Shown: piece by piece, positions 1-5,157 of the stretch
How positions within the stretch are numbered: the first letter of the stretch is position 1
Layout: each line of letters starts with the position of its first letter
NCBI GenBank assembly: GCA_024404335.1
Contig: JAKSQA010000088.1
Coordinates: 1-5,157, forward strand
Origin: Mailhella sp.
GTDB taxonomy: Bacteria; Desulfobacterota; Desulfovibrionia; Desulfovibrionales; Desulfovibrionaceae
Reading direction: 5' to 3'
Length of the DNA: 5,157 bases
Translations under genes and position numbers: made by a program
The notes under the pieces: model-generated
Seen by the model: only the letters and a program-made list of their open reading frames with translations
Database searches by the model: none
What the model was told of the DNA's origin: nothing

Positions 1-696
1 TCAGACCCGCTGCTCCTCAGCGTCAGCCAGCCTCCCTCCGGAAATCGTAAGGAGCCTGTTCGACACCCGGCTCAGGAACTCCATGTCATGGGAGACGACG
101 ATGCGTGGCAGCTGCGAATCCTCCAGGAATTCCAGCACCCTGCCCCTCGCCCTGTCGTCAAGGAATATCGTCGGCTCATCCAGCAGCAGAGCCCTGGGGC
201 GCATCGACAGGACCGACGCAATGGCCGCAAGCTTCCTCTCTCCGCCGGAGAGCTGATGCGTCGCCCTGCCGGCCAGAGCCTCGATGCCCAGCGAACGCAG
301 CGCATCCATGGCGGCCTCACGGGCCTCATCCGCGCCCATGCCGAGATTAAGCGGCCCGAATGCCACATCGTCGAGCACTACGGGGGAGAACAGCTGGTCG
401 TCGCTGTTCTGCAGGACGAATCCCACGGTACAGCGCAGCCGATGCCACTCCTCCTCCGTCTCCACCGTCCTCCCGTACAGGAGGACGCTCCCGGCATCCG
501 GCTTCCGAAGGCCCGTGATCACGCGCAGAAGCGTCGTCTTGCCGATGCCGTTCGCGCCCAGAAGCCCCGCCGAATCCCCTTCGCGAAGCTCGAAATCCAG
601 CCCCGAGAACAGCCTACGCCCGCAGGGATAGGTGAAGCCGATCCCCCTGAGGCCTATCACGCAGGGCCGGCCGGCCCCCGGTCCATCCGTCACCAT
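1..696 (-). CDS. ECF-type importer ATP-binding subunit (CbiO/EcfA-like)
   Basis: This is an ABC ATPase that would power uptake of a metal ion or vitamin by an ECF transporter, on the cytoplasmic face of the inner membrane. In the 231-aa product the Walker A motif GANGIGKTT is at about 47-55 (Lys53), the Q-loop Gln at 96 lies in a CbiO-style stretch (VLQNSDDQLFSP), the signature LSGGE is at 149-153, Walker B LLLDEP at 170-175 (catalytic Glu174) and the H-loop His at 203. All catalytic residues are present. I chose the ATG at 696 because GGAGG lies 4 nt before it; the in-frame ATG at 718-720 has no Shine-Dalgarno. The start overlaps the stop of the membrane-protein gene by 7 nt, which suggests translational coupling. 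The protein is shorter than many CbiO proteins (about 270-280 aa) and ends soon after the H-loop, so it lacks the extra C-terminal domain. The D-loop reads TIFLDD, with a bulky Phe where Ala or Gly is usual. The substrate is unknown. The stop codon is the first three bases of the window. Confidence 0.93.
   Translation of the reverse strand: MVTDGPGAGRPCVIGLRGIGFTYPCGRRLFSGLDFELREGDSAGLLGANGIGKTTLLRVITGLRKPDAGSVLLYGRTVETEEEWHRLRCTVGFVLQNSDDQLFSPVVLDDVAFGPLNLGMGADEAREAAMDALRSLGIEALAGRATHQLSGGERKLAAIASVLSMRPRALLLDEPTIFLDDRARGRVLEFLEDSQLPRIVVSHDMEFLSRVSNRLLTISGGRLADAEEQRV
690..696 (-). other. 7-nt overlap of T-component stop and ATPase start
   Basis: The TGA of the membrane-protein gene (692-690) lies inside the first codons of the ATPase gene (ATG at 696-694). 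This arrangement usually couples translation of the two subunits and so keeps their ratio fixed. Confidence 0.8.
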
Positions 697-1403
697 AATA
701 CCTCCGAACAGGCTTCGCATACGGCCAGCGCCGCAGACACCATCAGCGCCGCCGCAAGAAACGGCAGGTCATCCCTTCCCTGCCGGCAGGAATCCAGCGT
801 CCTGAACTCCCCCCGGAACCCCCGCAGCCTCATGGCATCCCATACGCGCCGCGCCCTGTCGGAACCGTAGAGGAAGGTGAGCGCCATCATGTTCGCCAGC
901 GTCCTGTACGATGCGAGGGACGTCCGCGGACGGAATCCCCTGAGCATTGCGGCCTCGGAAAGGCGCCTCCACTCCCGCCCCGCGGAATCGGCATAGCGGT
1001 ACATGGAAACAAAAAGGAAGACGAATCCGGCGGGTACCCTGAGGCGGCGCAGCGCGGCGCCGAGAGCGCCCGGATCCACCTCCGAAAGCATGGCCGGAAC
1101 GATGAGCAGCATGCTCTCGCACTTAAGCGTCACCGCGAGCGCGAACATGCAGGCATCCCCCAGGCCCCCGGCCGGAGCCGCGGGCAGGGAAAAGGGGACC
1201 GTCGCCCAGAGCACGATGAGAAAGGGCTGGGCCGCAGCCCATCGGCGCAGCGATTCCGGCCTGCGGAAGACGCCGAACACGGCGGCAGCCAGCACCCCGG
1301 CGGCCGATGCCCCGGCCAGTGCGGGAAGCGTGTGCAGGAAGGACACGCCGACTGCTGCGGCAGCCGCGGCGGCAAGCCTGATATGGAGGCTTACCGACGG
1401 CAT
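690..1403 (-). CDS. ECF transporter transmembrane T component (CbiQ/EcfT family)
   Basis: This is the membrane scaffold of an ECF importer, which couples ATP hydrolysis by the A subunit to the substrate-binding S subunit. In the 237-aa product, hydrophobic segments lie at about 10-46 (two helices, very Ala-rich), 55-75, 81-106, 121-138 and 213-232. The cytoplasmic coupling region between the last two carries the paired family signatures: AAMLRG at 151-156 and AMRLRG at 190-195, both A-x-x-x-R-G and both followed by Phe. These are the Arg-Gly motifs that contact the ATPase grooves. The open frame runs upstream to a GTG at 1565, but the extra 54 residues are basic, unlike the family, and cross the intergenic control region. 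The ATG at 1403 puts the first helix near the N-terminus. It has no good Shine-Dalgarno of its own but sits inside a 16-codon frame that does have one. It is followed directly by the ATPase gene. An S component was not seen, so the substrate (Co, Ni, biotin or other) is undetermined. Confidence 0.88.
   Translation of the reverse strand: MPSVSLHIRLAAAAAAAVGVSFLHTLPALAGASAAGVLAAAVFGVFRRPESLRRWAAAQPFLIVLWATVPFSLPAAPAGGLGDACMFALAVTLKCESMLLIVPAMLSEVDPGALGAALRRLRVPAGFVFLFVSMYRYADSAGREWRRLSEAAMLRGFRPRTSLASYRTLANMMALTFLYGSDRARRVWDAMRLRGFRGEFRTLDSCRQGRDDLPFLAAALMVSAALAVCEACSEVLW
700..705 (-). promoter_or_regulatory. Ribosome binding site deciding the ATPase start
   Basis: GGAGGT is read on the minus strand, with GGAGG ending 4 nt before the ATG at 696. 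It lies within the end of the upstream gene. The alternative ATG at 720 has no comparable sequence before it, so this site sets the 231-aa start. Confidence 0.7.
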
Positions 1404-1441
1404 GGGCGCTGAAACCGGCGGAAAGACGGGGATACGGGCAT
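1391..1441 (-). CDS. Possible 16-codon leader/coupling ORF overlapping the T-component start
   Basis: On the minus strand an ATG at 1441-1439 follows a strong GGAGG with a 5-nt spacer. It opens a frame of 16 codons (M-P-V-S-P-S-F-R-R-F-Q-R-P-C-R-R) ending in TAA at 1393-1391. The ATG of the membrane-protein gene (1403-1401) lies inside this frame, shifted in phase, and has no good Shine-Dalgarno of its own. The simplest reading is that ribosomes load here, stop at the TAA and restart at the overlapping ATG. The peptide is Arg-rich (five Arg in 16) and matches no family I know. Alternatively it is the true N-terminus of the membrane protein, separated by a frameshift or sequencing error. I cannot decide between these from one sequence. 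Confidence 0.35.
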   Translation of the reverse strand: MPVSPSFRRFQRPCRR

Positions 1442-1446
1442 GATGA

Positions 1447-1452
1447 CCTCCC
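1447..1452 (-). promoter_or_regulatory. Strong Shine-Dalgarno upstream of the T-component gene
   Basis: GGGAGG is read on the minus strand, with GGAGG five nt before the ATG at 1441. It is the best ribosome site in this part of the region, yet it faces the 16-codon frame and not the membrane-protein frame, whose ATG is 38 nt further on. Its first G is also the last base of the hairpin at 1452-1468. Confidence 0.6.
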
Positions 1453-1468
1453 GGCACGGATCGTGCCG
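1452..1468 (-). repeat. Perfect 7-bp inverted repeat abutting the Shine-Dalgarno
   Basis: The arms CGGCACG and CGTGCCG are separated by 3 nt, giving a GC-rich stem. In the leftward transcript this hairpin would sit directly against the GGGAGG at 1447-1452, sharing one base. It could tune ribosome access, or as DNA be an operator half-site pair. No T-run follows it in the leftward transcript, so it is not a terminator in that direction. Confidence 0.55.
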
Positions 1469-1475
1469 CCCGACA

Positions 1476-1490
1476 AATCTGTACCAGATT
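1476..1490. repeat. Perfect palindrome, candidate operator
   Basis: AATCTG and CAGATT form perfect 6-bp arms around TAC, in the divergent intergenic region next to AT-rich sequence. Size and place suit a dimeric repressor site controlling the leftward importer genes or both directions. I do not recognise it as a known consensus (it does not match NikR, BirA, ModE or BioR sites as I remember them). Confidence 0.4.
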
Positions 1491-1491
1491 C

Positions 1492-1538
1492 CGTTTTCTG
1501 GAAAGATTTTTTTTTACAACAGCACCCGGGGCTATCCT
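1492..1538. promoter_or_regulatory. AT-rich divergent promoter area, low certainty
   Basis: This is the only clearly AT-rich stretch in the window and includes nine consecutive T residues at 1507-1515. On the plus strand TATCCT (1533-1538) could serve as a -10 element, with the T-rich tract 17 nt upstream as a poor -35. On the minus strand TTGTAA (1519-1514) resembles a -35 but has no good -10 at the right spacing. The position between two divergent starts makes a promoter here likely; the exact boxes are guesses. Confidence 0.3.
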
Positions 1539-1557
1539 GAGCCTTGCCTCAGGAGCC
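1530..1557 (+). repeat. Inverted repeat in the addA leader
   Basis: CCTGAG (1536-1541) and CTCAGG (1548-1553) pair perfectly around a 6-nt loop. The outer GGCT (1530-1533) can pair with AGCC (1554-1557) if A1534 and T1535 bulge out. Four T residues follow (1559-1562), too few for a convincing intrinsic terminator. It lies 38 nt before the addA start and may be a leader structure or a protein-binding site. Confidence 0.45.
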
Positions 1558-1584
1558 CTTTTCACGGAATATGGCAGCGACCAC

Positions 1585-1590
1585 AGGAGG
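1585..1590 (+). promoter_or_regulatory. Ribosome binding site deciding the addA start
   Basis: AGGAGG precedes two adjacent ATG codons. The first (1592) is only 1 nt away, too close; the second (1595) is 4 nt away and gives a protein that begins directly with the ATP-binding motif, as usual in this family. The upstream ATG at 1571 and TTG at 1544 have no properly spaced site. Confidence 0.75.
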
Positions 1591-1594
1591 CATG

Positions 1595-4500
1595 ATGAGC
1601 GACTTCCGCCAGATCAAGGCTTCGGCAGGTTCCGGCAAGACCTATGCCCTGACGGAGCATTTCCTTTCCCTGCTCGCAGGGGCTTCCGACGCGCCGTGGA
1701 ACAGCGGCCGGGAAAAGGCGGCCCCATCCGCGAAAGCCGCCTACGGATGGCAGGAGCTTCTTGCCATGACGTTCACCAACAAGGCCGCCGCGGAAATGCG
1801 CGACCGTGTGCTCGCAAGGCTCAAAAACTGCGCCCTCGGCCTCTCCGCCGATCCGTACTGGACGAAGGAGCGGGCCGAGAAGGCCGTCGACACGCTCATC
1901 CGGAGATCGGGAGCCCTCAACATCAGGACGATCGACAGCCTGCTGCATCTTGTCGTGCGGGCATCGGCCCTTGATTTCGACCTCAGCCCCGACTTCACGC
2001 CCCTCTTCAGCGAGAAGGACGTCACGGGCCCGCTTTTCGACAGGCTTGCGGAGGATGCCCGTGCCGCCGGAGGCGAGCAGGCCGCAGTGTTCATCAGGGC
2101 CTGCAGCCATGTCATGAACGCCGACGCGCTCACCGGATTCCTCAACGGCGACAGGCTCCGCGAGAAGGTGCTCGCCCTTGTCTCCCTCATGCTCGCCAAT
2201 TCCGGCTGGCGCCTCTCCGACCTCGCCACTCCCGACGAATACATGGAACGCACACGGGAACTCTGCCGGCTGATCCGCAGAGACGCCGGCGGGCTTCTTT
2301 CCGCAATCGCCGATGAACGGCTCAGCGCCTCCGCCAACCTGCGGAAGGCGCTGGAGAAATGCACCGCGCCGGGCTCCGACGCCCCCGACGACATGCCCTG
2401 GAAGTCGGCCATGTTCGCCAAAAACGGCCTCGACGACTGCATGAACAAGGCATCCAAAGGGTGCGCCTCGCCCCGGGCCGCCGGGCTCTACCTCGCGCTC
2501 TGCGGATACATGGCGGAGATGCACGTCCTCATGAAGGCCCGAAGCCTCATGCCTCTTGTCGAACTCGCCAGAAGCGTCTACGCATCCCTCCAGGAATACG
2601 AGCTCGCCGCCGGCCGCATCGCCGCGTCGCAGATACCGGGCATAGCCAGGAGCGCAGCCGGCGGAAACGACGGGAACGGGGACTATGATCCCGGCGACGC
2701 GGCGGCGCTCTTCTGCCGCATGGGCGTCAGGAGCACCCACATCCTCATCGACGAGTTCCAGGACACAAGCCGCGAACAGTGGGCCGCCATACGCCCCTTC
2801 GCCGAGGAGGCGCTCTCGCAGGGCGGCTCACTCACGATCGTCGGCGACGTCAAGCAGGCCATCTACGGCTGGCGCGGAGGCGACGCGTCGCTCTTCGAGG
2901 ATGCCGCCGACCCCAAATCCCGGACAGCCAGCCTTGCCGGCGGCGTGCGGACCGAGACGCTCCCCTTCAACTGGCGCAGCCGTGAGCGCATCGTCGCCTG
3001 GAACAACGCCCTCTTCTCCCGCATAGCCGACGCACAGTTCGCCGCGAAGCTGCTCAAGCCCCTGGAATGCCCCGACCCCATGCTGCTGGCCCGCCATACG
3101 GAAATGCTCGCAAGGGCATTCAGAGACTCGGCGCAGAGAGCCGACAAATGCGCCTCCGGCGGCATGGTGCGGCTTTTCGACCTCCAGGGGAAGGACGGGG
3201 AGCGCGTACTGCCCGAGATGGTCCCCGACCTGGTCGAATCCCTCGGAAACCGGCGCCGCTGGGGCGACATCTGCATCCTCACCCGCACGGGGAAGCAGGC
3301 GGCGGAAGCGGCCTCATGGCTGATGGCCCGGCGGATACCCGTGGTCACACAGGGCAGCCTCCGCCTTGCGGAGCAGCCCGTCGTCTCCGAGTTCGTCGAA
3401 CTCTTCCGCTTCCTCAACGATCCGGAGGACGACACCGCATTCTGGAACGTCGCCACGGGGCGGCACATCCTCCCCCCATCTCCGGAGACCATGCCCGGCA
3501 TCACGCAGCTTGAGGAATGGGCATCGGCCCTGCCTCACGGCAAGGGGATCGCCCGCCTCTTCCGCAGGGACTTCCCCATGGCCTGGGAGTCCATATTCGA
3601 GCCGATACTCGACGACGCCGGACTCATAACCCCGTACGACCTCGCCATGGAGCTCCTCGAACGGTGGGACATCCGACAGCGGTGCCCGGAATCCGAAGGC
3701 TTCCTCCAGCGGTTCCTCGAAGTCGTGTTCAATGCCGAGGAGAACGGCTTCTCCGACCTCACGGGATTCCTGGAGTTCTGGGACGAATCCGGCACGGAGG
3801 AGAAGGCCCCGCTCCCGGATTCGATGGACGCCGTATCCATCATGACCATGCACACCGCAAAGGGGCTCGAATTCAAGGCGGTCCTCCTTCCCTGGCTCAA
3901 TGAGGCCGAGGGAAGGAGGGGCGACGGGGACGCGGTCTTCCGCATGTGCGGCAGCAAAGGCGTACTCGTGCGGCCTTTCAGGGAAATGGGCGCCGAATGG
4001 TACGAGGCCAGGCTGACCACCCTGCGCGAGGCCGTCAACCTCCTCTATGTCGCCATGACGCGCGCCGTGGAGGAGCTCCACTGCTTCATCCCCTCCCCCG
4101 AGACGGGGCCGTTCGCCGCCATGCTGGACACGCTGCTCTCCGGCATGCGGGAGGGCATGGCTCCCGACGGGGAGTTCTCCATCTGGGGCGAACGCCCCGC
4201 CCCTGCCGAATCCCCCGCCTCCATCCCCGGCGGAGACACGCTTCCCGAAGAGGATGCGTCTGCCCCGGCTGACGGAGCCGGAAGCCAGGCCGGAGCCGAG
4301 CAGCCCCTTCGGCAGACCTCCGGCGCGCTTCCTGCAGCCTCCCCTGAGGCCGCAGTACCCGCAGCTTCCGGAAAAGCGGAGGCCTTGCCCGAAGTGGCCG
4401 GCGGACCGTGGCGCCCCATGGGGTGGCTTCCCAGGCTGAGGATCTTCCACTCCCCCCTGGAAAGCGTGGAGTTCACGCCGAAGACACGCGGCACGATTGC

Positions 4501-4939
4501 GCACCGCTGCCTCGAATTCCTCCATGTATCCGGCAGCGGCGGACAATCCGCCCGGAAGGATGCCGCGCTTGCGGTCTCCCGCGGGCTTGCGGAATTCCCC
4601 GCATACGCCGGTACGGACATGCAGGCCCTGCGCAGGGAGCTGACCGACGCCCTCGCATGGTACGCAGCGCTGCCCGAGACCGCCGGGTGGCTTTCCATGG
4701 GCGATCCGGAGCACCCCCTCCTCGACGCCGGCGGCCGTCAGTTCAGGGTGGACCTCCTTGTCGACGAGGGCCCGGGCCTCACGGCCGTCGAATACAAGAC
4801 CGGCTCGCCGCGCGAAGTCCCCGATCCGGAGCATCTCAGGCAGATCTCAAACTATCTCAGCCTGCTGGCTGAGGCCACCGGCAGACCGGCGAAGGGCGCC
4901 CTCGTCTATCTCGACCTCCGCAGGGTAATCAGCGTCTGA
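1595..4939 (+). CDS. addA: AddA: RecB-like UvrD-family helicase/exonuclease subunit
   Basis: This is the large motor and nuclease subunit of the AddAB complex, which unwinds and degrades double-strand break ends until Chi and prepares the 3' strand for RecA. In the 1114-aa product the SF1 helicase motifs are in order: ASAGSGKT at 9-16 (Lys15), AMTFTNKAAAEM at 57-68, NIRTIDS at 109-115, DEFQDT at 386-391, IVGDVKQAIYGWRGGD at 415-430, NWRS at 459-462, TMHTAKGLEF at 751-760 and LLYVAMTRA at 816-824. The C-terminal RecB-family nuclease is complete: G966-xxx-H970, Asp1053, the EYK triad Glu1066/Lys1068, and Gln1083-xxx-Tyr1087. A low-complexity linker rich in Ala, Pro, Glu and Gly (about 866-935) joins motor and nuclease. 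The length fits AddA/RecB (about 1050-1230 aa). I prefer AddA to RecB because the next gene looks like AddB and no recC or recD is seen here. It is divergent from the importer genes. Confidence 0.93.
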   Translation: MSDFRQIKASAGSGKTYALTEHFLSLLAGASDAPWNSGREKAAPSAKAAYGWQELLAMTFTNKAAAEMRDRVLARLKNCALGLSADPYWTKERAEKAVDTLIRRSGALNIRTIDSLLHLVVRASALDFDLSPDFTPLFSEKDVTGPLFDRLAEDARAAGGEQAAVFIRACSHVMNADALTGFLNGDRLREKVLALVSLMLANSGWRLSDLATPDEYMERTRELCRLIRRDAGGLLSAIADERLSASANLRKALEKCTAPGSDAPDDMPWKSAMFAKNGLDDCMNKASKGCASPRAAGLYLALCGYMAEMHVLMKARSLMPLVELARSVYASLQEYELAAGRIAASQIPGIARSAAGGNDGNGDYDPGDAAALFCRMGVRSTHILIDEFQDTSREQWAAIRPFAEEALSQGGSLTIVGDVKQAIYGWRGGDASLFEDAADPKSRTASLAGGVRTETLPFNWRSRERIVAWNNALFSRIADAQFAAKLLKPLECPDPMLLARHTEMLARAFRDSAQRADKCASGGMVRLFDLQGKDGERVLPEMVPDLVESLGNRRRWGDICILTRTGKQAAEAASWLMARRIPVVTQGSLRLAEQPVVSEFVELFRFLNDPEDDTAFWNVATGRHILPPSPETMPGITQLEEWASALPHGKGIARLFRRDFPMAWESIFEPILDDAGLITPYDLAMELLERWDIRQRCPESEGFLQRFLEVVFNAEENGFSDLTGFLEFWDESGTEEKAPLPDSMDAVSIMTMHTAKGLEFKAVLLPWLNEAEGRRGDGDAVFRMCGSKGVLVRPFREMGAEWYEARLTTLREAVNLLYVAMTRAVEELHCFIPSPETGPFAAMLDTLLSGMREGMAPDGEFSIWGERPAPAESPASIPGGDTLPEEDASAPADGAGSQAGAEQPLRQTSGALPAASPEAAVPAASGKAEALPEVAGGPWRPMGWLPRLRIFHSPLESVEFTPKTRGTIAHRCLEFLHVSGSGGQSARKDAALAVSRGLAEFPAYAGTDMQALRRELTDALAWYAALPETAGWLSMGDPEHPLLDAGGRQFRVDLLVDEGPGLTAVEYKTGSPREVPDPEHLRQISNYLSLLAEATGRPAKGALVYLDLRRVISV
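4190..4399 (+). other. Ala/Pro/Glu-rich linker region within addA
   Basis: Codons 866-935 encode about 70 residues dominated by Ala, Pro, Gly, Glu and Ser, with no hydrophobic core pattern. It lies between the last helicase motif and the nuclease domain, where AddA and RecB are known to have a tether. It is predicted to be disordered. The base composition does not differ visibly from the flanks, so it does not look inserted. Confidence 0.6.
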
Positions 4940-4951
4940 GCAGGTACATCC

Positions 4952-5157
4952 ATGCAGGAACATTCCTCCCCCTTCCTCATCGTCCCCTGGACCGACGACT
5001 TCCTCCTCCGCATCCGACGCCTTGCCGATGAGATCACCGGCGGCAATCCCGGAGACGCCGTCATCGTCTTCCCGCTCAACCGCCCGAAGCGCTACCTCCT
5101 CGACATCTACCGCAGCGGCCTCTCCGCGCCGCTGCTGCTGCCCAGGATCATCAACCT
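4952..5157 (+). CDS. addB: AddB N-terminus (partial, runs off the window)
   Basis: This is the second subunit of the AddAB end-resection complex, which normally carries an inactive helicase-like fold, the Chi-scanning site and a C-terminal nuclease. Only 68 full codons are visible, starting MQEHSSPFLIVPWTDDF and including VIVFPLNRPKRYLL and LLLPRIIN. This fits the first beta-alpha-beta of the proteobacterial AddB/RecC-like fold, in which a hydrophobic strand, a Pro-Arg/Lys-Arg segment and an LPR-I motif are usual. No Walker A is present in the visible part. The ATG lies 12 nt after the addA stop, with a weak AGGT six nt upstream, so it is surely in one operon with addA. It is in the same reading frame as addA. 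The identification leans on context; the diagnostic nuclease and Fe-S cysteines are outside the window. Confidence 0.8.
   Translation, partial: MQEHSSPFLIVPWTDDFLLRIRRLADEITGGNPGDAVIVFPLNRPKRYLLDIYRSGLSAPLLLPRIIN

Noticed and set aside
697..720. Upstream ATG start (720) for the ATPase
   Set aside because: No Shine-Dalgarno before it, whereas the ATG at 696 has GGAGG at a usable distance and a short overlap with the upstream gene.
88..870. 260-codon plus-strand frame opposite the ATPase gene
   Set aside because: It overlaps the well-supported ABC ATPase and the end of the T component; its composition is low-complexity and no family is seen.
1476..1515. Intrinsic terminator ending in the nine-T tract (plus strand)
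   Set aside because: The nearest stem is AT-rich with a 3-nt loop and ends 16 nt before the T tract. No plus-strand gene lies upstream to be terminated.
1404..1565. 54-residue N-terminal extension of the T component from a GTG at 1565
   Set aside because: The extension spans the A-tract, palindromes and hairpin, has no Shine-Dalgarno at its GTG, and is unlike CbiQ N-termini.
1544..1594. Upstream starts for addA (TTG 1544, ATG 1571, ATG 1592)
   Set aside because: None has a well-spaced ribosome site; the ATG at 1595 does, and it places the ATP-binding motif at the usual distance from the N-terminus.
1404..1594. Cobalamin, NiCo or other known riboswitch upstream of the importer genes
   Set aside because: The region is short, and I found no conserved box of those classes, only simple hairpins.
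1562..2740. 392-codon minus-strand frame covering the first third of addA
   Set aside because: Antisense shadow with no recognisable motif. It would also run across the divergent control region.
3314..4834. Long open frame (506 codons) on the minus strand inside addA
   Set aside because: It lies wholly antisense to a gene with a full set of helicase and nuclease motifs. The translation shows no domain, and such shadow frames are expected at this G+C and codon bias.
1..5157. CRISPR arrays, tRNA or rRNA genes, insertion sequences, phage genes
   Set aside because: No repeated units, cloverleaf-like sequence, transposase motifs or terminal repeats were seen; nearly all sequence is explained by four genes and one 191-bp intergenic region.

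Overview
The window is GC-rich (by eye roughly 65% G+C, with strong G/C at third codon positions) and densely coding, and reads as chromosomal DNA of a Gram-negative bacterium. The style of the helicase/nuclease pair resembles Desulfovibrionaceae or related Desulfobacterota. That assignment rests on remembered similarity of protein style, not on a search.

Left part (1-1403, minus strand): two genes of an energy-coupling-factor (ECF) importer, transcribed leftwards. First comes a CbiQ/EcfT-like membrane protein (690-1403), then a CbiO/EcfA-like ATPase (1-696). They overlap by 7 nt, so they are very likely translationally coupled. No substrate-binding S component lies upstream of them in this window. 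It must be beyond the left edge or elsewhere in the genome, so the substrate cannot be named.

Middle (1404-1594): a 191-bp divergent intergenic region. It holds an AT-rich stretch with nine consecutive T residues, three inverted repeats, a strong Shine-Dalgarno in front of a 16-codon open frame that overlaps the start of the membrane-protein gene, and the Shine-Dalgarno of the right-hand gene. No recognised riboswitch was seen.

Right part (1595-5157, plus strand): a large UvrD/RecB-type helicase-nuclease of 1114 aa, best called AddA, with every helicase motif and a complete C-terminal PD-(D/E)XK nuclease site. After 12 nt follows the start of its partner AddB, cut by the window edge after 68 full codons. 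Together they would form the AddAB double-strand-break resection complex, which processes DNA ends and loads RecA. The visible AddB N-terminus has no Walker A motif, as in the proteobacterial type of AddB whose motor half is dead.

Overall this is mostly an ordinary housekeeping region. The parts worth a second look are the intergenic control region, the small upstream frame, and the long Ala/Pro-rich linker inside AddA. I see no clear sign of a new defence or mobile system.
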